From: Halichoerus grypus
Taxonomy: Eukaryota > Chordata > Mammalia > Carnivora > Phocidae
NCBI RefSeq assembly: GCF_964656455.1
Contig: NC_135715.1
Span: forward strand, 81,756,414 to 81,820,413
DNA: 64,000 nucleotides
Direction of reading: 5' to 3'
Part shown: piece after piece, positions 11,970 through 24,000 of the stretch
Numbering within the stretch: position 1 is the first letter of the stretch
Layout of the letters: every line of letters starts with the position of its first letter
The notes under the pieces: model-generated
What the model saw: the letters and a program-made list of their open reading frames with translations, nothing else
Told to the model about the DNA's origin: nothing
Databases searched by the model: none
Made by a program: the position numbers and the translations under genes

Positions 11970-12553
11970 GAATATTATGCAGCCATCAAAAGGAATGAAA
12001 TCTTGCCATTTGCAACAACGTGGATGGAACTGGAAGGTATTATGCTGAGTGAAACAAGTCAATCAGAGAAAGACATGTATCGTATGACCTCACTGATATG
12101 AGGAATTCTTAATCTCAGGAAACAAACTGAGGGTTGCTGGAGTGGTGGGGGGTGGGAGGGATGGGGCGGCTGGGTGATAGACATTGGGGAGGGTATGTGC
12201 TATGGTAAGTGCTGAGAAGTGTGTAAGACTGTTGAAAAACAGACCTGTACCTCCGAAACAAATAACACAATATATGTTAAAAAAAAAAAAAAGAAGAAGA
12301 TAGCAGGAAGGGAAAAATGAAGAGGGGGAAATCGGAGGGCGGACGAACCATGAGAGACAATGGACTCTGAGAAACAAACTGAGGGTTCTAGAGGGGAGGG
12401 GGGTAGGAGGATGGGTTAGCCTGGTGATGGGTATTAAAGAGGGCATGTGTTGAATGGAGCACTGGGTATTAACCACACAATGAATCATGGAACACTACAT
12501 CAAAAACTAACGATGTAATGTATGGTGATTAACATAACAGTACAAAAAAAAAA
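11850..12553 (+). mobile_element. 5'-truncated L1 tail: ORF2 C-terminus plus 3'UTR
   Basis: Its first bases (CAATGTCCACAATAGCCAAA) correspond to position 24,695 of the full-length L1 in this window. The last 80 or so ORF2 codons are still in frame (11,853-12,101) and end at the natural stop after MYRMTSLI. A long (TA)n tract at about 11,927-11,964 lies inside the ORF2 tail, and the 3'UTR and A-rich tail follow. An imperfect target duplication (AAAAAACACTGCTT against AAAAAAGTACTGCTT) brackets it. It begins within a few bases of the truncation point of the L1 tail carried in the tandem array. Confidence 0.9.
11926..11964. repeat. (TA)n microsatellite inside L1 tail
   Basis: About 19 TA dinucleotides after AAAGAAGATGTGGTG. 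The same position holds a shorter TA tract in the full-length L1 (about 24,775-24,788) and in each array L1 copy (near 46,664-46,678). The L1 itself seeds this microsatellite. Confidence 0.95.
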
Positions 12554-12793
12554 GTACTGCTTTTTATTAACCTGTTAATAACATATTTTATGTGAATATA
12601 TAATCAGACTTCACTAGTCACTTTATGGAAGAGTTTTACTCTAAAGGAAAACTACAGCAATTATGACTTGTGCCCGCCACAATTTGCTTTTTGTGTTACT
12701 CTCACCATATGCTATGAGTGCCCCCAAAATCCCCATTCTACTCTTTTTCAATCCTTCTCCTCACCTGTGTCTGTTATTTAAATTTTCAGTCCA

Positions 12794-13004
12794 GGGCACC
12801 TGGATGGCTCAGTCAGTTAAGCATCTGCCTTAGGCTCAGGTCATGATCCCAGGGTCCTGGGATGGAGCTCCAGCATTGGGTTCCCAGCTCAGTGGAGAGT
12901 CCGCTTCTCCCTTTCCCTCCGCCCCTCCCCCACTCATGCTCCCACTCTCTCCCTTTCTCTCCATCTCTGGCCCTCCCAAATAGATAAATATTTTTAAAAA
13001 AATG
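12794..13004 (+). mobile_element. SINEC carnivore SINE with 13-bp TSD
   Basis: Head GGGCACCTGGATGGCTCAGT, core CAGGTCATGATCCCAGGGTC and a CT-rich body. The tail is TAGATAAATATTTTTAAAAA. The perfect duplication AATTTTCAGTCCA occurs at 12,781-12,793 and 13,005-13,017. Confidence 0.93.
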
Positions 13005-13039
13005 AATTTTCAGTCCAAAATGTTCTGATAAAATCAGTG

Positions 13040-13570
13040 TAAAAGACCAGTAGGAAAGGATGTGGATACCAAGGATGGTGTCTCGCAGGCTGCTGGATAC
13101 TTACCCAATATCCATTCTCCCTTTCTAAGTAACAGAAATCATTGTCTAGTTATGCTGTTATCCAGAACAAAAGACCACAATTCCCAGCCTGTATGGCCAT
13201 ATGACTGAATTCTAAATAATGAAATGAGAGCAAAAGTATTAGTGGGGCTTTGTTTAAAGAAAGCTGAATCTGATAGAAGTGGTCCATTTTTTTCTTTTTT
13301 CACTATTCATCTCCCTTCTGGCCTGTAAGACAGACACAGTGGCTGGAGTTCCAGCTGCCATCCTAGTATAGGAAGTGATCTCAGGAATGAAATACACTCA
13401 CAAGGCTGATGAAACAGATAGTGGGTCCAGACACAATGACTATGGCGTTGCCATATCAGCCCTGCACTGCCCACCTCGTGTCCTCTTTTATGTAAGAAAT
13501 AAATTTCTCTCACAAAGTTTAAGCCACTGTATTTTGGGTTCTTCAGTCTTAAACACTGAATCCTAAGTAA
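13040..13570 (+). repeat. Possible ancient LTR-like repeat
   Basis: The stretch ends with 'AAGAAATAAATTTCTCTCAC', then 'GTTTAAGCCACTGTATTTTG' and 'GGGTTCTTCAGTC'. This 'AATAAA ... TTTAAGCCACTG' ending is familiar from old mammalian LTRs (MLT/MaLR-like), where AATAAA is the LTR polyadenylation signal. Upstream sequence is too diverged for me to name the family. No retroviral gene is present. Low certainty. Confidence 0.4.
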
Positions 13571-13655
13571 TCCACAGGGACTAAAAAATAAGAAAGAAAA
13601 TGTAAAAGTTTTATTTTTTCATGGGCCATATTCTTCCCGATATCACATAAAGTGA

Positions 13656-13890
13656 TTTAGCATAATGGTTAATATCACAGACTGGATTCAAACAGCTGGG
13701 TCCAGGTCCTGGCTCTGCCACTTACCAACAGGTTAGTTTATCCTCTCTGTACCTCAGTTTACCCATCTGTAAAAGTGGGATGATGATAATAATGGGACTA
13801 CCCCCATAGGATTGTTTTGAGTATCAATTAATACCTGTAAAGTACTTTAACAACACTTGGCACAATATAAGTGTTATATCTATGTTAGCT
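13656..13890 (+). repeat. MIR SINE, near full length
   Basis: The order is GCATAATGGTTAATATCACA, GGTCCTGGCTCTGCCACTTA, CCTCAGTTTACCCATCTGTA, GGGATGATGATAATAATGGG, GTAAAGTACTTTAACAAC and GGCACAATATAAGTG. This is the full MIR order, from tRNA-derived head and CORE to the L2-like tail, with ordinary old divergence. Confidence 0.88.
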
Positions 13891-13899
13891 ACATGATTA

Positions 13900-14860
13900 C
13901 CTCTGTAGATACTTTTAATAACAACAAATAGCCTTGATTATAAATTTATATTTCAATACTAAATTTGATTTGAGGAAATTGCTCAACACAAGGAGATTTT
14001 CTCAAACATATACCAAGTCCAACACTGGAAGATGGGTGCAGCCAAATATATCTGCTTAGTAAGAGAAGATTTATTTCACTGGGAAATTTTTAAAAAGTAT
14101 TTCCAAGAAAGGATAATGACATCATTCAATGAGAAAACAATTTTTTAATTTTACCACTTAGTAGGTTAAATGAATCATTAAAGAAAAAGCAATTTTTATT
14201 GTATCTTGGTAATTTATAAGCATGATCATATGATCATTAACTCAAAGAATATTAAACCTAGAAGCATTTTCTTTAAACAGCATGAGACACTGAGGAAAAT
14301 TTAATTCCAACAGGTGCATAATCAGTTTACCACATTTACAAATAGAATACTACAGTCCTTAAACAGTAGATGTTTCATTTGATTTATAAATTTTGCACTC
14401 ACATCACCCATCGTTCTGATAATTTCTCTTACCCATCCTAGTACTCTTGACCTCATCTCTTTAATGGTGAGATTATTAAAGTCCATCTGTATAGGCATAC
14501 TCCATTCCAAACACCAATACACATGAAAACCAAAAGGAGTAAGCACGTAATATTGGTGTTTCAATCAACTTTATTACTAAATCACCTTTCACTGAGTACC
14601 GACTACCTGTGTTTTGTCCTATAATATTAACTCCATCTTGAAAAGGTTCGGTGTGTATGTGTATTTTTGTTTTTTTGCCTCCTCCAGTGAAAAGTAGCTG
14701 TTCCTTAGAGACATATATGCCCTGTAGCCATCTCAGATGAAGGCTATTTGTTTACTAATCACATTCTTCCTTGTTCTCTATTTCTAGCTTTACACCATTT
14801 ATCTCTGATTCTTTAGTAAAGACCCTGATCACTTGAGGCTCATGCCATTCAGTCATACCA
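13900..14860. other. AT-rich non-coding DNA
   Basis: No gene or named repeat. An 80-codon minus-strand frame (14,322-14,564) has no family resemblance that I can see. Confidence 0.4.
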
Positions 14861-15572
14861 CCCCCTCTGCCTCTGCATCACTGTTGTATCTACTAATCTC
14901 TTGTCATTCTTCCATATTCATCAAAGGCTTTGGAACTTAACTCAGTCTTCTCTGCATTCCAAATCTTTCCATTATTCTGAGTGACTTCCGTATCCACATG
15001 TGTGATCCATGTAGTCCTCTGGCCTTCTCGATTCCATTAAGTAACTCCACGTCAGCTCAGCCATTTACTTCCACAATTATCATAATCTTGCCATCCTAAC
15101 TGTTCTTGAATCGTTTATTCAAGCAGTCCATCTTATTACTTCCAATTGTCTTGATGAACTACTCTCACCATGAAGATCCGTCTCTTAAGAGACTTCCAAT
15201 TCATTAGCTGCGTAGTGCTTCCCACCTATCAATGCTTTCTTCTTCACTATCCTCCTAATCTAGTTTAAATTCCATGATCCTAGGAAACATTCTATTACTC
15301 TAAACTCCTTTCCCATTCAGTCTTTGCATCGCCTCCATTGGCAAAACTGCAACCATCGTGAAACTACTTTCTCCGTAAATATAATGAAGCTGGTATGTGC
15401 TGCTAGGGAAAACCACAAAGCAAAATATAATCACCATGCTCAACGGATCCTGAATATGGCCCAGCAATCCTATCATTTTTTCTCTGATCTATACAAAACA
15501 AGTATTTCAAATCCTCCAAATTCTGACCCTACCTTCTACTTTACTGAGAAACACAGAGGTTCACAGACATGA
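14861..15572 (+). repeat. Possible fossil LINE (CR1/L2-like endonuclease region)
   Basis: Plus-strand text around 14,970-15,120 can be read as a decayed APE-type endonuclease: a LSDFRIHMCDP-like segment is followed by an 'ATCATAATCTTGCCATCC' stretch that resembles a worn DLVIT-like motif. This is how old CR1/L2-clade or related LINE fossils look in mammals. Frames are broken throughout. The assignment is tentative and rests on pattern memory. The 82-codon frame at 15,324-15,572 would be part of it. Confidence 0.35.
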
Positions 15573-17728
15573 CTTTTCAATGAAAAGTGGAAGACATTCA
15601 TGCCTGACAGTTTCTGCTTTGCACCATTTTCTTTTCCTTCCCTCCTACCATTAGACAGCAGTTAAAGCTATGAACATGAGATAGCTATTTATAGTGAGAA
15701 TTCAGAGAGAGATAAGAAGAGAGTTTAGAACCAGTCTTTGAAGAATTCTAAGATTTGATGGCTGAGTAGAGGAGAATGAATCTTCAAATCAAGGTATAAA
15801 TTTTGCACTAAAAACAAGTCAGCTACATTTTGTGTCTTTGTTTATGCAGTCATACATACATACACACACTCATATTTATACAAGAAACTGGTTTTGAAGG
15901 CAAATATAACTCTAGTGTTTTCCAACAATATTAAACATTAGCCCTTTGGCAGATGAAATTTGGAAATGCTATCATTGCTGAGGTCCAAAAAAATCTTTTC
16001 CCCTGTGGAAATGAAATAATCTCCTTGACAGAATTTTACTAGCCAAGGGTGGTGGGGAGAAACATGAAATTATTACCGTTTGTAGACATAAAACTTTCTA
16101 GCTGGAATAAAGATAGCTCTTGCTCATCAAGAGCATATGTAGATTTAAGATCCTTAACTATAAACAGTAGGCTTTAGGCCTGGGTGGTCTGTGTTATTTC
16201 CAATAATATATAAATTGGCTTATCCTCAAAATAAATATTTCCTTTTTCATTACTGAGTCATGGAAGAGAGTCAATCTTTGTTTAAAAAAGAAAGGTTTTC
16301 AATAAAGTCTTTTAGATATAAGTCCATATATTCAATAGATAGTTCAGGATACTATTCTTCATTAAATGCATATGAAAAGATCTTAACTGATTTTCTCAGT
16401 ACCTCAAGAACACTCAGTAAACTGGGAAGATGCTTAATGAGAAATGAATCCTCCCCATGCATTTAATGATCACTGATATTTTTTGCATAGTGTTTAATAA
16501 TAAGCTATGATTCAGGGGATGAAATGAACATCAAAATACCCTGTATTCCTGTTTTTATCTCAGAGATAACTTATTACTATATTATTTGGCATAACATACA
16601 AGCCCCCTAAAGACTATTTTTAAACGAACATGTCTTTCATTTTCTTTAAATTTTATATCAAAATGACAGCTGATTAGGTTAAATGTGTCTTTAAGAGAAT
16701 ATTTAAATATTTTATAAATGATGCATATGAATTATTTTAAAGCCTTCAGATCCTTATCAAACTTTGGTCTAAAAATAAGGAAAAGTAGCATATAAATGAA
16801 AGGAAGTACATTTCCTTTTTCTTTTTTTTTGAAAAAGAGTAGAAGACGGGAAAACACTGAGGAGTAACATACTCCATTTATGTACAATATGGCAAAATGG
16901 CTCCATGAAACCATCCACAGAATTGTTTTTCTCTTTCACAATGAAAAGAGTCCAGTATTCTTCATGCATGATAGGAACTCGGTCTGACTCATTCAGGATT
17001 TGTTTCCATACCTGCCTAATGAGTTGGCCAGAATATATTCTAAAGTCATAACAAAGACATATCATCAGTGTGTAAAGATTCCAAAATCATCATGACCAGA
17101 TGTGTAGGACTGAAAATCTTGGCTTCTGGCTGGGTTTCTCACAGTTGGTCTATAAAATGAGAATTAAATACTATTTGTTCTAGCTCTAAATTTCCTCCTT
17201 CTAAAAGAGCTGATCTAAGTGTGAAACACTTTCTCTATGAAAAGTTAATGAACATTATGAGGAAATGTGTGAGCTGCAACTGGCTGTTTTCCAGACGGGT
17301 ACACATATACTCAGATGTTCACTCAGCTCTTATATAACCCAATACTCATACCTGCAGCTGTGGAATACTAACACTACTTTATAACAGTAATTATATAGTA
17401 CCCTATATAATTAATATGATACTTTTTATTTTATTATCTAAATGATAAAAAATTTCACCTTCGATTCTCTTAGTTTTTCTAATAACTGAAAATTTGTGAC
17501 AAACACCATAGCCATCTTTTAATTATAAAAATCTTTATTGTATTGGGATAACAGGCAGAAAAAAGCTACACATTTTTAATAATGAGGAAGCTAAGATTCA
17601 TCTTGAGTTTGAATCCAAACATTCATTATGCTAGTATTACTGGATGCATTAAACTAAGTCTAAATAAATAGAAATCTAATATGTTGGGGGAGGAAGGCAC
17701 ATTTTAAATAAAAACGATACTATTTTGT
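15573..17728. other. AT-rich non-coding DNA
   Basis: Over 2 kb with no recognised gene, RNA or repeat. Short frames (16,260-16,466 plus; 16,769-17,065 minus) lack motifs. The sequence is about as AT-rich as the other unique stretches. Confidence 0.4.
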
Positions 17729-17744
17729 AAAAAGAATAATGGGA

Positions 17745-17946
17745 GGGACACCTGGGTGGCTCAGATGGTTAAGCGTCTGCCTTCGGCTCAGGTCACGATC
17801 CCGGAGTCCTGGGATCGAGTCCCGCATCGGGCTCCCTGTTAGGCAGGGAGCCTGCTTCTCCCTCTGCTGCTGCCTCTCTCTATCTCTCTCTCTGACTCTC
17901 ATGAATAAATAAATAAAACAAACAAACAAAAATTAAAGAATTAAAA
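17745..17946 (+). mobile_element. SINEC carnivore SINE with 16-bp TSD, young-looking
   Basis: A clean head (GGACACCTGGGTGGCTCAGA), CTGCCTTCGGCTCAGGTCAC, and a body ending in CTCTCATGAATAAATAAATA. The duplication AAAAAGAATAATGGGA is perfect at 17,729-17,744 and 17,947-17,962. Its body is close to consensus, which suggests a recent insertion. Confidence 0.95.
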
Positions 17947-17962
17947 AAAAAGAATAATGGGA

Positions 17963-18303
17963 AATAAAGAATACATGCCATCTTTAAATTATTCTAGTTA
18001 AAATATGAAAACAGGATTTTCTTTTCTTCCCTGTTGTAAGACAGTACTAGCCAGGAGCCAGGAGCGTGCAATACAGGAAACCTTTCATGTACTTGTGGAA
18101 AACTTCACTTCAGAGTTGTAATTTAAACATTAGTAATTGTGCTTTATAAAACAAATATTTTATCAACCCAGGGACGTGTCCACTCAGGAAGAGTGTGTGA
18201 TTTCTATCATAAACTTCATAAAGGATGGTCCTTTTTCATACTTGTGTCACTCCTTATTCTGCTTATTATTGAACAAAATTCTGGGGTGTAACATACCTTT
18301 AAA
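17963..18303. other. Unique-looking spacer before the full-length L1
   Basis: No recognised element. The last bases (ACAATGAATTGA, 18,304-18,315) are the left target duplication of the L1. Confidence 0.5.
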
Positions 18304-18315
18304 ACAATGAATTGA

Positions 18316-20121
18316 GGAGGAGGAGCAAGATGGCGGAGGAGTAGGAGACCTAAATTTCGTCTGGACCCAGGAATTCAGCTAGATAGGGATCAAACCATTC
18401 TGAACACCTAGAACTCAACAGGAGACCGAAGAAAAGAATAGCAGCAACTCTCTGAACAGAAAAGCAGCCACTTTCTGGAAGGTAGGACATGCGGAGAAGT
18501 GAATCCGAGGCGATATTGGGGAAGATAGATGGCGGGGAGGGGGCCTCCGTTGGCCGCTACCGGCAAATGATAGAGCAGCAGAGCACAAAATCGGAACTTC
18601 TAGAAGTCGGCTCCGCTGACAGATGTCGCTCCAGTGGCTAAGCGGGGGGTGGAACCCTCGCTGGGACAGTGTGGTCTCAGGACCTTTGGGGTCACAGAAA
18701 GACCGGGGGTGCCTGAGTGTGGCAGAGCTCCCAGGTGTCAGAGCAGGGAAGCTGGCTGCAGAGACGGAGCCGAGGAGCGGGCTCTCAGCTCGGGTTGCCA
18801 TAAACAGTGATCCGCAGCACAGTCGGGCCACTGCTCCTCCAGCGCGGACCCAACAAGCAGCAGATCTGGGGAGACTCCCTAGCGTGCTGCAGGGATCTGT
18901 TGGGTTTGGAGACTCCAGATGGGGTCATGTGCCAGCAGAGATAGAAACACTCGGTCACAGGCCGGGTGAGCATGGAGTGCGGCGGGAGACCGGGGAGACG
19001 GGAGTGATTGACTGCTTTTCTCTGGGGGCTCACTGAGGAGTGGGCCCTGAGTTCTCAGCTCCTCCGGGGCAGAGATTGGGAGGCCGCCATTTTCACTCTC
19101 GTCCTCCAAAGCTGTACAGAAAGCTTGCAGGGAACAAAAGCTCCCGAGAGTAAACCCAAGCAGATTACTTAGCCCGGACCCGGCAAGGGCGGGGCAATTC
19201 TGCCTCAGGCAAAGACATTTGGGAACCACAGCAACAGGCCCCTCCCCCAGAAGATTAGCAAGAACAGCCAGCCAAGACCAAGTTTACCATCAATGAAAAC
19301 GGCAGAACTCCAGGGCTAGGGGAATACTGCACATAGAATGCATGGCTTTTTTCCCATGATTCTTCAGTCTGAATTTCAAAGTTAATTTTTTTCTTAACTT
19401 TTTCTTTTTTTTTTTGAATTTTTCTTCTTCCCTTTTTCAACCAACATCTTATCAATGCCTTTTTAAAAAATCTTTTTTATTTTTCATTTTTAAGTCATAT
19501 TCTATCCCTTCATAGTAGTTAACCTTATTTTTGGTGTATATATATATATATATATAAAAGTTGTTCTCTTTTTAAAATTTTGGGATACAGTCTCTTCTAA
19601 CAGACCAAAATATACCCTAAATCTCTAGTGTATGGCTTTGTGCTAGTCTCCTGCCTGATGACATTCTCTCCTTTTTTTTTTTTAAAAGATCCTCTTCTTT
19701 CTTTTTTCAACCAACTTCTTATCTTATCAATTCCTTTTATAAAATTTTTGATAATTTTCATCTTTACAGTCATATTCCATCCCTTCATTGTATTTACCCT
19801 TATTTTTGTACATATATAAGGTTTTCTTTCGTTAAAATTTGGGGACGCACTTTCTTCTAACAGACCAAAATACACCCAAAATCTAGTGTGTGGCACTGAT
19901 CTATGCACCAGCCTGATCATATTTGATCATATTCTGTTTTTTTTTTTTTTTGTTTCTTTGTTGGTTGGTTGGTTGGTTTATATCTTTTTCTTTTTTCTTT
20001 CTTTCCCTTTTTTCCCCCTGGTTTCAGGTCCCTTCCGATTTGTTTAGCGTGTATTTTTCTGGGGTCGTTGTTACCCTGTTAGCATAGTGTTCTCTCATTC
20101 ATCTATTCTCCTCTGGACAAA
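18316..20121 (+). promoter_or_regulatory. L1 5'UTR (internal promoter region)
   Basis: The first 900 bp are GC- and CpG-rich (about 18,480-19,250), unlike the AT-rich flank. The second half is T-rich. It contains an imperfect direct duplication, each copy about 255-260 bp (about 19,420-19,665 and 19,680-19,925). In L1 elements this region drives the element's own transcription and often has antisense activity. Here that is inferred from position only. The open frames at 18,415-19,229 on both strands fall in the GC-rich part and are not genes. Confidence 0.8.
19420..19925 (+). repeat. Two-copy tandem duplication in the L1 5'UTR
   Basis: The markers CAACCAAC (about 19,439 and 19,709), TCATATTC.ATCCCTTCAT (about 19,496 and 19,770) and TTCTAACAGACCAAAATA (about 19,595 and 19,855) recur in the same order at 260-275-bp spacing. 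A (TA)n tract is present in the first copy only (about 19,538-19,556). Confidence 0.85.
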
Positions 20122-21016
20122 ATGACAAGACAGAAAAAATCACCTCAAAAAAAAAAAACAAGAGGCAGTACTGACTGCCAGGGACCTAATCAATACGGAC
20201 ATTAGTAAGATGTCAGAACTAGAGTTCAGAATGACGATTTTAAAGATACTAGTTGGGCTTGAAAAAAGCATGGAAGATATTAGAGAAAACCCTTTCTGGA
20301 GAAATAAAAGAACTAAAATCTAACCAAGTCGAAATCAAAAAGGCTATTAATGAGGTGCAATAAAAAATGGAGGCTCTAACTGCTAGGATAAAGGAGGCAG
20401 AAGAGAAAATTAGTGATATAGAAGACCAAATGATGGAAAATAAAGAAGCTGAGAAAAAGATAAACAACTACTGGATCACAAGGGCAGAATTCGAGAGGTA
20501 AGTGATACCATAAGACAAAACAATATTAGAATAATTGGGATCCCAGAAGAAGAAGAAAGAGACAGAGGGGCAGAAGGTATATTGGAGCAAATTATAGCAG
20601 AGAACTTCCCTAATTTGGGGAAGGAAACAGGCATCAAAATCCAGGAGGCTCAGAGAACTCCCCTCAAAATCAATAAAAATAGGTCAACACCCTGACATGT
20701 AATAGTAAAACTTATGAGTCTCAGAGACAAAGAGAAAATCCTGAAAGCAGCTCAAGAGAAGAGCTCTGTAACCTATAATGGTCGAAACATTAGATTGGCA
20801 ACAGACCTATCCACAGAGACCTGGCAGGCCACAAAGGACTGGCATGATATATTCAGAGCACTAAATGAGAAAAATATGCAGCCAAGAATACTATATCCAG
20901 CTAGGCTGTCATTGAAAATAGAAGGAGAGATAAAAACCTTCCAGGACAAACAAAAACTAAAGGAATTTGCAAACACGAAACCAGCCCTACAAGAAATATT
21001 GAAAGGGGTCCCCTAA
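20122..21016 (+). pseudogene. L1 ORF1 remnant (nucleic-acid-binding chaperone), broken
   Basis: In L1, ORF1p is a trimeric RNA-binding protein of about 340 residues, with a coiled coil, an RRM and a C-terminal domain, which coats L1 RNA. Here the likely start is the ATG at 20,122, after a GC-poor 5'UTR end. Coiled-coil-like text (EKAMEDI-type heptads, about 20,240-20,470) is interrupted by frameshifts and stops. The last 100 codons (20,714-21,016) stay open and include the RNA-binding core pattern MSLRDKEKILKAAQEK, an ARLS motif and the C-terminal KGVP. The span is shorter than expected because of indels. It cannot make a full protein. ORF2 starts about 80 bp downstream, the usual L1 arrangement. 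Confidence 0.9.
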
Positions 21017-21097
21017 GCAAAGAGAGAGCCTAAAAGTAACATAGACCAGAAAGGAACACAAACAATATACAGTAACAGTCACCTTAGAGGCAATACA

Positions 21098-24000
21098 ATG
21101 GCACTAAATTCATATCTTTCAATACTTACCCTGAATGTATATGGGCTAAATGACCCAATCAAAACACACACGGTATGAGACTGGATAAAAAAACAAGACC
21201 CATCGATATGCTGTCTGCAAGAGACTCATTTTAGACCCAAAGACACCCCCAGATTGAAAGTGAGGGGGTGGAAAACCATTTACCATGCTAATGGACACCA
21301 AAAGAAAGCTGGGGTGGCAATCCTTATATCAGACAAATTAGATTTTAAACCAAAGCCTGTAATAAGAGATGAGGAAGGACACTATATCTTACTTAAAGGG
21401 TCTATCCAACAAGAAGATCTAACAATTGTAAATATCTATGCCCCTAACATGGGAGCAGCCAATTATATAAGCCAATTAATAACAAAAGCAAAGAAACACA
21501 TCGACAACAATACAATAATAGTGGGGGACTTTAATACCCCCCTCACTGAAATGGACAGATCATCTAAGGAAAAGATCAACAAGGAAATAAAGACTTTAAA
21601 TGACACCCTGGACCAAATGGACTTCACAGACATATTCAGAACATTCCATCCCAAAGCAACGGAATACACATTCTTCTCTAGTGCCCATGGAACATTCTCC
21701 AGAACAGATCACATCCTAGGTCACAAATCAGGTCTCAACCGGTACCAAAAGATTGGGATCATTCCCTGCCTATTTTCAGACCACAATGCTTTGAAACTAG
21801 AACTCAATCACAAGAGGAAAGTCGGAAAGAACTCAAATACATGGAGGCTAAAGAGCATCCTACTAAAGAATGAATGGGTCAACCAGGAAATTAAAGAAGA
21901 ATTAAAAAAATTCATGGAAACCAATGAAAATGAAAACACAACTGTTCAAAATCTTTGGGATGCAGCAAAGGCAGTCCTAAGAGGAAAGTATATAGCAATA
22001 CGAGCCTTTCTCAAGAAACAAGGTCTCAAATATACAACCTAACCCTACACCTAAAGGAGCTGGAGAAAGAACAGCAAATAAAGCTTAAAATCAGCAGAAG
22101 AAGAGAAATAATAAAGATCAGAGCAGAAATCAATGAAATAGAAACCAAAAGAACAGGAGAACAGATCAACGAAACTAGGAGCTGGTTCTTTGAAAGAATT
22201 AACAAGATTGATAAACCCCTGGCCAGACTTTCAAAAAGAAAAGAGAAATGACCCAAATCAACAAAATCATGAATGAAAGCAGAGAGATTATTATAAGAAC
22301 ATATTATGAGAACATATTTTAAGAACATATTATTATAAGAACATATTATGAGCAACTATATGCCAGCAAATTAGATAATCTAGAAGAAATGAATGCATTC
22401 CTAGAGATGTATCAACTACCCAAACTGAAGCAGTAAGAAATAGAAAACCTGAACAGACCTATAACCACTAAGGAAATTGAAGCAGTCCTCAAAAATCTTC
22501 CAACAAACAAAGCCCAGAGCCAGATGGCTTCCCAGGGAAATTCTACCAAACATTTAAAGACGAATTAATACCTATTCTTCTGAAACTGTTCCAAAAAATA
22601 GAAATGGAAGGAAAACTTCCAAACTCGTTTTATGAGGCCACTGTTACCTTGATCCCAAAACCAGACAACGACCCCATCAAAAAAGAGAATTACAGACCAA
22701 TATCCTTGATGAATATGGATGCAAAAATTCTCACCAAAATACTAACCAATAGGATCCAACAGTACATTAAAAGGATTATTCACCACAACCAAGTGGGATT
22801 TATCCCTGGGCTGCAAGGTTGGTTCAACATCTGCAAATCAATCAGTGTGATACCATGCATTAATAAAAGAAAGAACAAGAACCATATGATCCTCTCAGTA
22901 GATGCAGAAAAAGCATTTGACAAAGTACAACATCCTTTCTTGATCAAAACTCTTCAGAGTATAGGGAGAGAAGGTACATAACTCAAAATCATAAAATCCA
23001 TCTATGAAAAACCCACAGCCAATATCATTCTAAATGGGGAAAAACTGAGAGCTTTCCCCCTAAGGTCAGGAACACAGCAGGATGTCCACTATCACCACTG
23101 CTATTCAACATAGTATTAGAAGTCCTAGCCACAGCAATCAGACAACAAGAAGAAATCAAAGGCATCCGAATCGGCAAAGAAGTCAAACTCTCACTCTTTG
23201 CAGATGATATGATACTTTATGTGGAAAACCCAAAAGACTCCACCCCAAAACTGCTAGAATTCATACAGGAATTCAGTCAAGTGGCAGGATATAAAATCAA
23301 TGCACAGAAATCAGTGGCATTCCTATACACCATCAACAAGAAAGAAAGAGAAATTAAGGAGTCGATCCCATTTACAATTGCACCCAAAACCATAAGATAC
23401 CTAGGAATAAATCTAACCAAAGAGGCAAAGGATCTGTACTCAGAAAACTGTAAAATACTCATGAAAGAAATTGGGGAAGACATAAAGTAATGGAAAAACG
23501 TTCCATGCTCATGGATTGGAAGAACAAATATTGTGAAGATGTCAATGCTACCTAGAGCAATCTACACATTCAATGCAATCCCTATCAAAATACCATCCAC
23601 TTTTTTCAAAGAAATGGAACAAATAATCCTAAAATTTGTATGGAACCAGAAAAGACCCCGAATAGCCAGAGGAATGTTGAAAAGCAAAGCAAAGCTGGTG
23701 GCATCACAATTCCGGACTTCAAGCTCTATTACAAAGCTGTCATCATCAAGACAGTATGGTACTGGCACAAAAACAGACACATAGATCAATGGAACAGAAT
23801 AGAGAGCCAAGAAATGGACCCTCAACTCTATGGTCAACTAATCTTTGACAAAGCAGGGAAGAATGTCCAATGGCAAAAAGACAGTCTCTTCAACAAATGG
23901 TGTTGGGAAAATTGGATAGCCACATGCAGAAGAATGAAACTGGACCATTTCCTTACACCACACACAAAAATAGACTCCAAATGGTTGAAAGACCTCAATG

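Noticed and set aside
18415..19229. GC-rich frames at the L1 start as a CpG-island gene
   Set aside because: The region is the L1 5'UTR, immediately after the GGAGGAGCAAGATGGCGG start and before ORF1.
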